Assembly: GCA_016929415.1 (NCBI GenBank)
Contig: JAFGIW010000132.1
Span: 1 to 40,829, forward strand
Direction of reading: 5' to 3'
Source of the DNA: Chitinispirillaceae bacterium
GTDB lineage: Bacteria; Fibrobacterota; Chitinivibrionia; Chitinivibrionales; Chitinispirillaceae
Length of the DNA stretch: 40,829 nt
Under the pieces are notes generated by a model, which made no database searches, was not told the DNA's origin, and saw only the letters and a program-made list of their open reading frames with translations. The position numbers and the translations under genes were made by a program. How positions within the stretch are numbered: position 1 is the first letter of the stretch; each line of letters opens with the position of its first letter. This document shows positions 8,823 through 17,477 of this stretch, one piece after another.

Positions 8823-9923
8823 CTATCGAACAGCATCAACAGCTTCAAAAACAATGTCCGCCAGACCGGCACGGACCGCATTGATCTGCGAACGGTCGTG
8901 ACGGCGCCGTGGAAAGGTATGGTTGGAGAGCAGCATGATCGCCGCTTTCCTCATCGGGTCGATGACCATCGAACAACCGGTAAAGCCGGTTTTCCCGAAG
9001 GTGACATCGCTGCACCGTCCGCCCATGAACGACTGCGTTTTGAGCTCCCATCCGCAGCCCGTGCAGCCGTTGCCCGATGCCGCAAGCGCGTTGGTGTGCA
9101 TCAGACCGACGGTTTCCGGGGAAAAGAACCGCCTCCCCCCGGTAATTCCTCCGTCGAGCAGCATCGCGGCGAACTTCAACAGGTCCGGTGCGGTCGAGAA
9201 AAGTCCCGCGGAACCTACGACGCGGGGCCGCAGCGCGAACGCGCTCTCATCGTGCACCTCGGCGCAGACGACGCGGCCCCTCCAGGGATCGTACTCCGTG
9301 GGCGCCACCGTTCCCGCGGAGAATCGCCCGGGATGAAAAGTCGTCCGGTTCATTCCGAGGGGTTTGAAGAAGTAAACGTCCGCCGCCTCATCGAGCGGTT
9401 GACCGGTCAGTCGTTCCAGCACCAGCCCGAGAAGGATGCTCGTCGCATTCGCATATGAGAAGACGGTTCCCGGCTCGGAGCGCAGGGGAGCCGAAAGTAT
9501 TTTCTTGAACAGGGCATCGCCGCCCGGATGCTTGAAAGAGGAGAGCCGGAACCCGAAATCGAGCGTATGGGTCAACAGGTGACGGATGGTGATTGCCTGA
9601 CGATAATCGCCGCTGAACTCCGGAACCGTGTCGATCAGGCGGTCGTCGAGGTTGAACTCCCCCTGTTCGATCAGCTTGAGTGCAAGCGCGGAAACGGGCA
9701 GTGATTTCGTGATCGACGCGACATCGTAGACCGTCTCCTCACCAACGGATTCGGAACCAGGTTCATAGGTGAAATTCCCGGACGTACCGCACCACTGCCG
9801 ACCGGCGGCAATCACCCCCGCCGAACATCCGGGAAAAATCCGGCGGCTGATCGCGTCTTCGAGGAATGCCGACACCTTCGCTATCAAACGATCTCCCTTC
9901 CCCGTGCTTGCAGACAATGTCAT
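8823..9923 (-). CDS. Serine hydrolase of the class C beta-lactamase family
   Basis: This 366-residue protein has the three motifs of the serine beta-lactamase-like fold. S-I-T-K at 70-73 gives the nucleophile S70 and general base K73. Y-A-N at 157-159 is the Y-x-N motif. G-K-T-G at 310-313 is the K-T-G motif. Family members include esterases, D-aminopeptidases and peptidoglycan peptidases as well as beta-lactamases, so the substrate cannot be named. No signal peptide is visible in the N-terminus, which argues against a periplasmic beta-lactamase and favours an intracellular esterase or peptidase. It is transcribed divergently from pepD with 51 bp between starts. A peptidase-related role next to pepD is possible but inferential. 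Confidence 0.88.
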   Translation of the reverse strand: MTLSASTGKGDRLIAKVSAFLEDAISRRIFPGCSAGVIAAGRQWCGTSGNFTYEPGSESVGEETVYDVASITKSLPVSALALKLIEQGEFNLDDRLIDTVPEFSGDYRQAITIRHLLTHTLDFGFRLSSFKHPGGDALFKKILSAPLRSEPGTVFSYANATSILLGLVLERLTGQPLDEAADVYFFKPLGMNRTTFHPGRFSAGTVAPTEYDPWRGRVVCAEVHDESAFALRPRVVGSAGLFSTAPDLLKFAAMLLDGGITGGRRFFSPETVGLMHTNALAASGNGCTGCGWELKTQSFMGGRCSDVTFGKTGFTGCSMVIDPMRKAAIMLLSNHTFPRRRHDRSQINAVRAGLADIVFEAVDAVR

Positions 9924-9974
9924 TTACTAGTATTTTCGATACAAAATACCTCAATCCGACTTCCGGGGGAATAG

Positions 9975-11417
9975 ATGCTTGAAAACCTCGAACCGAAACC
10001 CGTCTGGAAATACTTCGAACAATTTTGCGCGATTCCGCACCCGTCGGGTCACGAACACGATGCGGCAACGTATGTGCTGAATCTCGCGTCAAAGCTCGGC
10101 CTCACGGCGATTTCCGACAATGTCGGCAATGTGCTGATCCGCAAGAAAGGTATCGGGCCGTCGGCCAACCGCAGCACCGTCATCCTTCAAAGCCATCTCG
10201 ATATGGTGCCGCAGAAAAACGCCGCCACCACACACGACTTCACCAAAGACCCGATCCGCCCTTTTATCGACGGCGAATGGGTGAAGGCACGCGGCACCAC
10301 CCTCGGAGCGGACAACGGCATCGGGGTCGCCATCACCTGCGCGGTGCTTGAAAGCACGGCCATCCGGCACGGCCCCATCGAGGCGCTCTTTACCGTTGAT
10401 GAAGAGCGGGGCATGACCGGCGCGTTCGGGCTTGCCGAGGATTTTTTAACGGGCCGCACGCTCATCAATCTCGACACCGAAAACGAAGATGAAATCTGCA
10501 TCGGTTGCGCCGGAGGAACCGATATTATCGCCACCCTCCCCGCACACTACGCTGTCGTCGAAGACAACAGGACTGCATTGTCAATAATTATAAGCGGCCT
10601 GCGCGGAGGCCACTCGGGAATGGAGATCCATCTCGGGCGGGGCAATGCGCTCAAGCTGATGGCCCGGCTGCTTGCCGGGCTTGCCGGAACATTCGATCTG
10701 CAGATCACCACGCTGCATGGCGGTTCAGCCCGTAACGCCATCCCGCGCGAAGCGTTCGCCACGGTCACCGTACCGAAGCGGCAGTCGGCCGGATTTGCCG
10801 CTGCCGTTGCCGCCGTCGGGAAGGACGTCGCACGGGAACTTTCCGGAACCGACCCCGGATTCCGTATTGCTGTTTCGGAAATCTCCCTCCCGCCGTCGGT
10901 GATCGACCCCGCCGGCCGCAAACGCCTTCTCACCGCCCTCACCGAGTGCCCCAGCGGCGTTCTCCGGATGAGCGAAAAAATGCCCGGCGTTGTCGAAACA
11001 TCAAATAATCTCGCGATCGTCACCGCAGGCAGGGATACGTTCCGTATCGACTGCATGCTGCGCAGCTCCTCGGAACAGGACCTCAATGATTTACAGAAGC
11101 GTGTCTCCGGACTTTTTTCCGACTGTGAAGCGCGGGTCGCCGTCGGCGGCCATTTCCCCGGCTGGCAGCCGGTTCCCGATTCGGCGCTGCTTGCCGCCAT
11201 GAAGGAGGTATATCAGACCATCCATAAGAAAGCTCCGAAGATCGTCGCGGTCCATGCCGGACTTGAGTGCGGGATCATCGGCGCACGGTTCCCCGGAATG
11301 GAAATGATCTCCTGCGGCCCGACGATCCGCTGCGCCCACAGCCCCGACGAACAGATGCATATCCCCTCGGTCGAACGGTTCTGGAGATGCCTGGTTGCGG
11401 GATTGGAGAGGGTGTGA
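9975..11417 (+). CDS. pepD: Aminoacyl-histidine dipeptidase (M20 metallopeptidase)
   Basis: PepD hydrolyses dipeptides such as Xaa-His in the cytoplasm with a two-zinc centre. The ligand pattern of the M20C family is complete: H74 in Q-S-H-L-D-M-V, bridging D113 in G-A-D-N-G-I-G, catalytic E143 with E144 in D-E-E-R-G-M-T-G, D167 in N-L-D-T-E, and H455 in C-A-H-S-P-D-E-Q. The lid domain begins near 205 with G-L-R-G-G-H-S-G. The 480-residue length is normal for the family. A G-rich Shine-Dalgarno (GGGGGAA) precedes the ATG. The gene appears monocistronic; the following xylanase starts 154 bp downstream with its own strong ribosome-binding site. Confidence 0.95.
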   Translation: MLENLEPKPVWKYFEQFCAIPHPSGHEHDAATYVLNLASKLGLTAISDNVGNVLIRKKGIGPSANRSTVILQSHLDMVPQKNAATTHDFTKDPIRPFIDGEWVKARGTTLGADNGIGVAITCAVLESTAIRHGPIEALFTVDEERGMTGAFGLAEDFLTGRTLINLDTENEDEICIGCAGGTDIIATLPAHYAVVEDNRTALSIIISGLRGGHSGMEIHLGRGNALKLMARLLAGLAGTFDLQITTLHGGSARNAIPREAFATVTVPKRQSAGFAAAVAAVGKDVARELSGTDPGFRIAVSEISLPPSVIDPAGRKRLLTALTECPSGVLRMSEKMPGVVETSNNLAIVTAGRDTFRIDCMLRSSSEQDLNDLQKRVSGLFSDCEARVAVGGHFPGWQPVPDSALLAAMKEVYQTIHKKAPKIVAVHAGLECGIIGARFPGMEMISCGPTIRCAHSPDEQMHIPSVERFWRCLVAGLERV

Positions 11418-11571
11418 AGGGAATAAGGTGCGGCGGAGAAGAACAGTATAGGAACCGGTGACCGCGAGATCAAGGAACGGGTATCTATCCGGCAAGGATA
11501 TGATTCTGAACCGGAAAGCACTGTTTTTCAACCAACTTCCGATCGCTTGCAGTCATGAGGGGGATATTCCG

Positions 11572-12846
11572 ATGCGTCGAACCATTTCCTGTGTAAATTT
11601 CTTCTTCAGGAAGCGCTTGTTGCCGCTGGTTTCAATGCTGCCCGCTGTTGTAACCGTTCTTCCCCATGCCGCTCCCATTGCCGACGGCAAGGCGAAGTTC
11701 CTCGGAAACATCTCCCCCCTGTGGGGTTCCGTTCCCGCGACCTTCAACGAGTACTGGAACCAGGTAACTCCCGAAAACTCGGGTAAATGGCTTTATGTTG
11801 AAAGAAGACGGGATACGATGAGATGGAGTCTTGACACATCGTATTTCTACGCAAAAGACAACGGCATGCCCTTCAAGCAGCATACCTTCCTCTGGGGAAA
11901 CCAGCGACCTTCATGGATCGATTCTCTCACGCCGGAGGAGCAGCGTGAAGAGGTTGAGGAGTGGATACAACTGTTCGGCGAACACTACCCTGATGTCGAT
12001 TTCATCGATGTGGTAAACGAACCGATCAACAATCCGGCGCCCTACCGCGAGGCGCTCGGCGGCGAGGGGGAGACTGGCTGGGACTGGATCGTCTGGGCAT
12101 ACGAAAAAGCGCGGCAGTACTGCCCGAACGCCAGGCTGCTGATCAACGAATTCAACCTCGTCAACAATGCGGCGATCGTCGATCGTTATCTGGAGATCAT
12201 CAAGCTGCTGCAGGAGAGGGGCCTGATCCACGGCATCGGCATTCAATCGCATTACTGGAGCCTTGAGGAGACGGCATTTTCGCCCGACATAATAAGGAGC
12301 ACCCTCGACCGGCTCGCCGAAACCGGCCTGCAGCTTTACCCGTCTGAACTGGACATCAGGGGCGACGACACGACGCAGCTCATGAATTATCGGAAAATCT
12401 TCCCGGCGTACTGGGAACACCCCGCCGTCGCCGGGATCACGCTCTGGGGGTGGATCGAGGATGCGACCTGGGAAGATTCGACCTATCTGCTCCATAAAGA
12501 CGGCACCGAGCGACCGGCGCTGGCATGGCTGCGGAAATATGTGACGGGTGAGATAGGATCCGTTCAAGGGAACGGTTCAATCAAGAATTCGGGCGGTCCC
12601 ATCACGGTCCAAAGCGGCCCCGACGGTTCGCTGCGGCTGCGCCTCGACCGGCACGCCGCCCTTTCATTGCGAATCGTTGACCTCCGGGGAAGGACAATAG
12701 TGCCGATGAAAAGCCTTTCCTTCCCAGCCGGCACTCACGACCTCTTCACAGCGGCCTTGAAAGCGCCTGCCGGAATATGCATTGTCATTGTGGAGGCCGG
12801 CGGCGCAGCGGAACGATACGTGTGGGTGCGGCCGGGAGCGGAGTAG
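11572..12846 (+). CDS. Secreted GH10 endo-beta-1,4-xylanase with C-terminal sorting-like domain
   Basis: The protein is a family 10 glycoside hydrolase that should cleave the xylan backbone outside the cell. The acid/base Glu is E150 in V-V-N-E-P and the nucleophile is E259 in Y-P-S-E-L-D-I. The family strand V-T-P-E-N-S-G-K-W and the substrate-loop H-T-F-L-W-G-N-Q are present. An N-terminal signal sequence (F-F-R-K-R followed by a hydrophobic stretch) covers about 30 residues. The catalytic domain is followed by about 85 residues forming a beta-sandwich with the pattern L-S-L-R-I-V-D-L-R-G-R-T-I. This resembles type IX-secretion or FlgD-like C-terminal domains. The ATG at 11572 is preferred because AGGGGG lies about 8 nt upstream and the signal peptide begins here; the frame is open further upstream. 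Confidence 0.92.
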   Translation: MRRTISCVNFFFRKRLLPLVSMLPAVVTVLPHAAPIADGKAKFLGNISPLWGSVPATFNEYWNQVTPENSGKWLYVERRRDTMRWSLDTSYFYAKDNGMPFKQHTFLWGNQRPSWIDSLTPEEQREEVEEWIQLFGEHYPDVDFIDVVNEPINNPAPYREALGGEGETGWDWIVWAYEKARQYCPNARLLINEFNLVNNAAIVDRYLEIIKLLQERGLIHGIGIQSHYWSLEETAFSPDIIRSTLDRLAETGLQLYPSELDIRGDDTTQLMNYRKIFPAYWEHPAVAGITLWGWIEDATWEDSTYLLHKDGTERPALAWLRKYVTGEIGSVQGNGSIKNSGGPITVQSGPDGSLRLRLDRHAALSLRIVDLRGRTIVPMKSLSFPAGTHDLFTAALKAPAGICIVIVEAGGAAERYVWVRPGAE

Positions 12847-13020
12847 CGCAGGCGCACCCCCTCCCCCTACGCGCCGACGTAACGGTTACCCTATCGGAGT
12901 CAATACGGCGTTCGGCATCATTACTCTTCCCGCAGATTCCGCAGTCCGTCGATACCAATTCGATACCGATACCGATGCCGACCCCGATTCGCGGCCCCCC
13001 GGCCCCCCGGTTGAACGCCC

Positions 13021-15267
13021 CTATTGCCACACCGCCATGCGCGTCGTTACGGCGGTTGTTGTCCGGATTCTGATCAGATAGCGCCCCGCAGGTATTCTCC
13101 CGCCGCTTATCCTGCAGCCGTCCCACCGGAATGAGGTGCAGTTCGCCGGAATCCTTCTCAGCCGGTAAATGCATCGCCCCTGAAGATCGTACACCAAGAT
13201 TTCCCTGATCCAGTTTCCCTTCCCGGACAATATGGTCAGAATGTTGTTGAACAGCCGGATCGTTATATCCCTGCTGATGATATCCTTCCCCGTCACCCGC
13301 TCGTTTTCGATCGGCATTATTATTCTATATCCGCTGCTGTCAACCCCCCTTGACGTGTTCGCCTGCGATACAATGCCGTACGCATCCATCTCCGCCGCCG
13401 GTTCATACGCCAGGAATGCCGTATAGTCACTGAGCACCTGATACGCCAGCGACAGCTCGATAATCCGCGCCTTGTTCGTGGTCGCGGATCCTTCCTCGAT
13501 GCGCATCTGCCGTATCATCTGACGCGCCCATACCTGCGGGATCATGCTGTTGGCGTTGCTTTGCACGGCAAGGGTAATCTCCCTGCTGAAGGTGACCGTC
13601 TCGCCGTCGCGGTGCCCGCTAATGGTGACCGTGCGGCTGCCGCCGGCGCTGTACGTGCCGTAAATAACCACGGGACACCCCCGGTAAAGCCGATTCCCGA
13701 GCGGCATGAGCACATTTTCCGGCACGCTTCCGCTGAAACCGATCGTCAGATCCTGCAGTTGCGGCGACTCCATCTTGTTCCAGGCATCGTTGACAAAGAG
13801 TTCCACCGATTCATTTTCCGTTACCTCCGAAGCGTAGCCGTTGCCCACTCTGGCCGACTCTTCGAGAAAATAGCGGTTGAGATTGTTTCCCGCGCCGAAG
13901 GTAAATACCGTCGGGTGGGAAGGATGCGTGCGTATCGCATCGAATATCGCGCTCTCGTTGGAGATAAACCCATCGGTGAGAAAAATGAAATACCGGTCAA
14001 GTTCTCCGACGGTTTCAGAGGAAAGCGCCGCCTGCACTCCCGCCAGAAGATTGGTGCCGCCGCTCGCCGACAGTCCGCTCACGAATGTTTTCGCTTTCGT
14101 CAGATTCTCCGGAGTGACCGGCACCGACGCTCCATTCTCAAAACACCAGGTAACCGTTGTGTTGAACGAGAGCAGGGTAAAACGGTCGGTTGTCCGGAGC
14201 CTGTCGAGAATCATTGATGCGATCTCCTTCTCCTTCCGGATAGGCCATCCTGATTGCGATCCGGAGATATCGATCAGCAGTACGATTTCCATGGGGGAGC
14301 GTTCCTTTGCCCCTAAAAGGCCGGTATCGGGGAAAATGGTGCAGAAGAAATACCCCGCCGGCATTTGATCTGCATCAAAACATGATGCCACGGAAAAGTC
14401 CTGCGTGGCCTGCGAACGGCTGAAGCGCAGTACAAAGTCCTTGTTGGGATAGGTTGCGACCTGCTGAAGCAGTGCACCCGCTCCATAGGGCATATCCAGC
14501 ACTACTGCCTCGTCAATCACTCCACGTTCGATCAGCACCGGTTTCACGTCGCTGATCTGCGATACTGAAAGCGGATGCGTCGGCGACTGCAGGTCGGTGA
14601 TCGGAAATCCCGTCTGCAACAGAACGTTGATCTGCAGCGTCTGGCCGTTGCGGTCGGGCGAAGGATTCCACAACCGGCCCGACGATCCCACCGGATCCGC
14701 GCCCTGGCTCTGATACCGCTCGGCAACCATGGTCGGAATCGACAGCTCATAGGCGCCGTTGTTGAATTTCAGCGGCATGGTCAGTTTGATCTTTATGCGC
14801 GCCGTGTCACCTTCCGCGATATTCGCCAGATGCTGCACAAACACGTTCGGCCTGCTCTGCAGCAGCATGGCCGCGGTTCCGCCCGCGGCAACCACCGAGT
14901 CGTAAATCGTCTGCGCCTGCGCCTTTTCAAAAATTTTCGCGGTATAGATACTGTCGCGATACTTCATCTCCATCGCATGAACACTTGCATCATCGGGCAG
15001 CGGGAAAATGTAGGCGATATCGTCGATCTTGCCGAAATCATTAACGAACATCTGGAACAGCGTCACCTGAGCGAGCCCGTCGGTGACAATGACATTGTAG
15101 GTCGATCTGCTTGGAGAAAGCGTGGCCGCCCTTCCCAGCGCCGTGTCGCTGATCACGCATACCGGCCCCTTGATCGAATCAACCGGAACATACACCGACC
15201 GCGCAAAAACCGATACTGCCGCTATAAAGATGGCTAATCCAACGATCCTGCCGCGAGACCATTTCAT
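13021..15267 (-). CDS. Secreted VIT-VWA domain protein with FlgD-like C-terminal domain
   Basis: This 748-residue protein begins with a signal peptide (about residues 1-22). A VIT domain follows (about 50-190), with the typical Y-I-F-P-L-P-D-D-A-S-V segment. A von Willebrand A domain starts near 325, and its metal-ion-dependent adhesion site reads D333-I-S335-G-S337 with a later F-L-T-D-G motif. The last 80 residues form a FlgD-type Ig-like or sorting-domain pattern: V-Y-D-L-Q-G-R, then W-D-G and P-A-G-R-Y-L-I-R. VIT-VWA proteins are related to inter-alpha-trypsin inhibitor heavy chains, and bacterial examples are surface or exported proteins of uncertain role. The architecture predicts a secreted adhesion or matrix protein. 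It is convergent with the xylanase gene. Confidence 0.87.
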   Translation of the reverse strand: MKWSRGRIVGLAIFIAAVSVFARSVYVPVDSIKGPVCVISDTALGRAATLSPSRSTYNVIVTDGLAQVTLFQMFVNDFGKIDDIAYIFPLPDDASVHAMEMKYRDSIYTAKIFEKAQAQTIYDSVVAAGGTAAMLLQSRPNVFVQHLANIAEGDTARIKIKLTMPLKFNNGAYELSIPTMVAERYQSQGADPVGSSGRLWNPSPDRNGQTLQINVLLQTGFPITDLQSPTHPLSVSQISDVKPVLIERGVIDEAVVLDMPYGAGALLQQVATYPNKDFVLRFSRSQATQDFSVASCFDADQMPAGYFFCTIFPDTGLLGAKERSPMEIVLLIDISGSQSGWPIRKEKEIASMILDRLRTTDRFTLLSFNTTVTWCFENGASVPVTPENLTKAKTFVSGLSASGGTNLLAGVQAALSSETVGELDRYFIFLTDGFISNESAIFDAIRTHPSHPTVFTFGAGNNLNRYFLEESARVGNGYASEVTENESVELFVNDAWNKMESPQLQDLTIGFSGSVPENVLMPLGNRLYRGCPVVIYGTYSAGGSRTVTISGHRDGETVTFSREITLAVQSNANSMIPQVWARQMIRQMRIEEGSATTNKARIIELSLAYQVLSDYTAFLAYEPAAEMDAYGIVSQANTSRGVDSSGYRIIMPIENERVTGKDIISRDITIRLFNNILTILSGKGNWIREILVYDLQGRCIYRLRRIPANCTSFRWDGCRISGGRIPAGRYLIRIRTTTAVTTRMAVWQ

Positions 15268-15704
15268 AGGGTCCTCCTTTAAGGGTGAATTGAGTAAAGC
15301 GGATATTCTTCTGTTACCTATAATTTACCATTTTTAAATGGAAAAGGAGCTTGAAGGAGAAAATTTCCGTATTCCAGAGAATACGGGGAGCGGGCGCCGC
15401 AGGCGGGTACATTCCGTCCTTTAACATAGCGCCCTCCATAGCGGGGCGGCACGTAAGCCCGGGAGGCGGTTGCCTCGATACCTGCAGCGCATTCACTCGG
15501 CAACCGAACGCGGGAACACGCTCGTCGAGTGATTGCCGGAAGCGATCGTATCGAGACGAGCGAAAGCGGGCGGCCCACCCGCTTCAGTAAAATTGATATT
15601 GTCAGAATGGAAAGTTGAGATCGGGAATATATGGAAATAATTATTTTTATTCATGAAGGGGATATTACCCTGCGGTTTTCCACATCCCTTTAACGGAGAC
15701 CTGT
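15268..15704. other. Intergenic region with a palindromic repeat and leader of the flavoprotein gene
   Basis: No gene was recognised in this 437-bp gap between two divergent genes. Its centre is GC-rich and contains copy A of a dispersed palindromic element, listed separately. The final 100 bases are AT-rich and should hold the promoter of the flavoprotein gene, but no clear -35/-10 pair stands out. A GGAG ribosome-binding site lies just before the ATG at 15705. Confidence 0.5.
15468..15567. repeat. Dispersed palindromic element, copy A
   Basis: CTCGATAC at 15474-15481 pairs with GTATCGAG at 15548-15555. Inside it, CACTCG at 15494-15499 pairs with CGAGTG at 15526-15531. A further pair, GGTTGC at 15468-15473 and GCAACC at 15500-15505, overlaps the left arm. 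The right end continues into GAGCGAAAG. Copy B at 17,039-17,112 shares the nested CTCGATAC/CACTCG/CGAGTG/GTATCGAG order and the GAGCGAAAG tail but has a different, shorter interior. Confidence 0.65.
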
Positions 15705-16901
15705 ATGAGAGAAATAAAAATTACCGATGACATCTTCTGGGTCGGCGTCAACGACCGGACAACCGATCTTTTCGAAGGTTTATGGCCTATTGAGACTACG
15801 GGAATATCCTACAACTCATACGCCATAAAAGACCAAAAGAACGTCCTGATCGATCTGGCAAAGGCTTTTAAAACGGATGATTATTTCGATCAGATTTCAA
15901 ACATTTTTCCGTTTGCCGATATCAATTACATAATTCTGAATCACATGGAACCCGACCACACCGGAGTCATAAAAACCCTGAGAATGCTCTCTCCAAGGGC
16001 TGAAATCGTCTGCACTCCAAAGGCCGTGCCGCTGCTCAAGGATTACTACGGCATCACTGAGGGAATAAGGCCGGTTAACGACGGTGAGACTCTCGATATC
16101 GGCAGCAGAACAATTTCATTTCATCACGTTCCGTTCGTGCACTGGCCCGAAACCATGGTTACCTACGATCCGAAAACGAAAGTCCTGTTTTCCTGTGACG
16201 CATTCGGAGGATACGGGGCCCTGCAGGGCGCACTGTTCGATGACGAATATCCCAATATGGTTTTCTATGAAAAAGAATCCCTGCGCTATTACGCCAATAT
16301 CGTGGCGAAATTCGCGACCCCGGTCCTCAATGCCATAAAGAAACTCTCTTCAATCGAAATAGCATGTATCGCTCCGTCGCACGGCCTCGTCTGGAGAAAA
16401 TCCCCCGCGAGAATAGTCGAACTCTACCGCACGTGGGCGGAATACGGGACGACCGGCGGAGAAAAAGGGGTAACGCTTCTTTACGGTTCAATGTACGGAA
16501 ATACCGAAATCATGATGAACGCGGTCGCGGAAGGCATCTCATCCGCCGGCGTATGCCCCGAAATCTTCGACGTCGCCCGCAATCACCCCTCCTACATGCT
16601 TCCCGCACTGCTTGTAAACAAAGGCGTCGCCGTGGGAGCTCCCACCTATGAAGTGTCGCTGTTCCCCTATATGCGGAATATCCTCGAAAAAACGGCGCTC
16701 AAAAACATCAAAAACAAAAAAGCCGTTTACTTCGGGAGTTACGGCTGGAGCAAAGGCGCCCTTAAAAAGACAAGGGAACTTACCGAACCGCTGGACTGGC
16801 AATTTATAGGAGATCTGGAATTCGCCGGAGGCGCGGATTCATTCGCCGTCAAAAAAGGATTCGAACTCGGCAGGCTCATCGCCGAAGCGGCGTCAAGGTG
16901 A
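15705..16901 (+). CDS. fprA: FprA-family A-type flavoprotein (diiron/FMN)
   Basis: This protein joins a metallo-beta-lactamase-like diiron domain to a flavodoxin domain. Family members reduce O2 to water or NO to N2O and protect anaerobes. The diiron ligands are complete: H80, E82, D84 and H85 in H-M-E-P-D-H, H146, bridging D165, and H226. The flavodoxin domain begins near residue 255, with the FMN phosphate loop Y-G-S-M-Y-G-N-T-E. No rubredoxin domain is fused, and the 398-residue length is standard. Whether the preferred substrate is oxygen or nitric oxide cannot be read from the sequence. A GGAG ribosome-binding site precedes the ATG. The gene stands alone and suggests an anaerobic or microaerophilic host. 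Confidence 0.94.
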   Translation: MREIKITDDIFWVGVNDRTTDLFEGLWPIETTGISYNSYAIKDQKNVLIDLAKAFKTDDYFDQISNIFPFADINYIILNHMEPDHTGVIKTLRMLSPRAEIVCTPKAVPLLKDYYGITEGIRPVNDGETLDIGSRTISFHHVPFVHWPETMVTYDPKTKVLFSCDAFGGYGALQGALFDDEYPNMVFYEKESLRYYANIVAKFATPVLNAIKKLSSIEIACIAPSHGLVWRKSPARIVELYRTWAEYGTTGGEKGVTLLYGSMYGNTEIMMNAVAEGISSAGVCPEIFDVARNHPSYMLPALLVNKGVAVGAPTYEVSLFPYMRNILEKTALKNIKNKKAVYFGSYGWSKGALKKTRELTEPLDWQFIGDLEFAGGADSFAVKKGFELGRLIAEAASR

Positions 16902-17038
16902 GGCGGGGAAAATGAAGAACCCTTTTTCTTTTAGTGTTTGAGTGACGGAATTTCACAAGCGATGGTACGTTTATGGATCGGTTGTATTTTTAGGAAGCAG
17001 CCCAATATATAGGCAAATGATCATTTCCTGCCGGGCAT

Positions 17039-17112
17039 CTCGATACGCTTCCCACTCGATGCCCGTTTTTACGCTTGCCGAGTGCCCGAAGGGTGTATCG
17101 AGGTGAGCGAAA
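17039..17112. repeat. Dispersed palindromic element, copy B
   Basis: CTCGATAC at 17039-17046 pairs with GTATCGAG at 17095-17102. Inside, CACTCG at 17053-17058 pairs with CGAGTG at 17079-17084. The right end runs into GAGCGAAAG as in copy A near 15,560. The two copies lie on either side of the flavoprotein gene. Confidence 0.65.
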
Positions 17113-17231
17113 GGCAAAATGCCTGAATTCATGGCTGAACCCTATTTTTATTACTTTTATCTTTTACCCGGATTGAGCGATTAAAACGCTGCTTTGCAGA
17201 CTCCTTTGCGCTGATGCTGCTGATGCCGGTA

Positions 17232-17258
17232 ACTATGCCGCTGCAAAAGCGGCATAGT
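17232..17258. other. Perfect 11-bp hairpin upstream of flagellin
   Basis: ACTATGCCGCT at 17232-17242 pairs perfectly with 17248-17258 around a GCAAA loop. No T-run follows, so it is not a standard intrinsic terminator. It could still terminate or process the upstream flavoprotein transcript, or belong to a structured element. Confidence 0.5.
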
Positions 17259-17401
17259 GGAAACGGTGTAAAGCACCGGAGACCTCTTCCCCTACCCCGC
17301 TACCCCGAAACCGTAGCAGTGATAAGCCGGCGCTGCAGCACGGCACGGGGGTTCAGGGGGCCGTTGCTTTTACCTCCCGACTAAAATGCCTTAAAAAAGA
17401 C

Positions 17402-17428
17402 TAAAGTTTTCCCTGAAAAAACCGATAA
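17402..17428 (+). promoter_or_regulatory. Sigma-28 (FliA-type) promoter of the flagellin gene
   Basis: TAAAGTTT at 17402-17409, an 11-nt spacer, then ACCGATAA at 17421-17428. The enterobacterial FliA consensus is TAAAGTTT-N11-GCCGATAA, so only the first base of the -10 element differs. It lies 49 bp before the flagellin ATG, which is preceded by GGGAGG. This indicates late-class flagellar expression. Confidence 0.9.
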
Positions 17429-17477
17429 ATTAATTGGGGAAGTTGTAGAGTTTTGGACACATCAAGGGAGGTTTACC

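Larger units (their letters stand above)
16902..17401. other. Intergenic region with repeat and hairpins upstream of flagellin
   Basis: No gene was recognised in this stretch. It contains palindromic element copy B at 17,039-17,112. A cluster of small perfect hairpins follows: an 11-bp stem at 17,232-17,258 and CGGTG/CACCG at 17,264-17,278. The remainder, about 17,280-17,380, is GC-rich with C- and G-runs and no clear signal. The sigma-28 promoter of the flagellin gene begins at 17,402. Confidence 0.5.

Noticed and set aside
12951-12991. Period-6 repeat (GATACC units) between the xylanase and VIT-VWA genes, plus CCCCCCGG doublets
   Set aside because: Only about five imperfect units are present, with no associated gene. 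It may be a coding remnant (D-T-D-T-D-A-D) but is too short to support a claim.
15468-17112. Integron attC or insertion-sequence ends for the palindromic pair
   Set aside because: No integrase or transposase is present, and the arms do not match a known attC layout.
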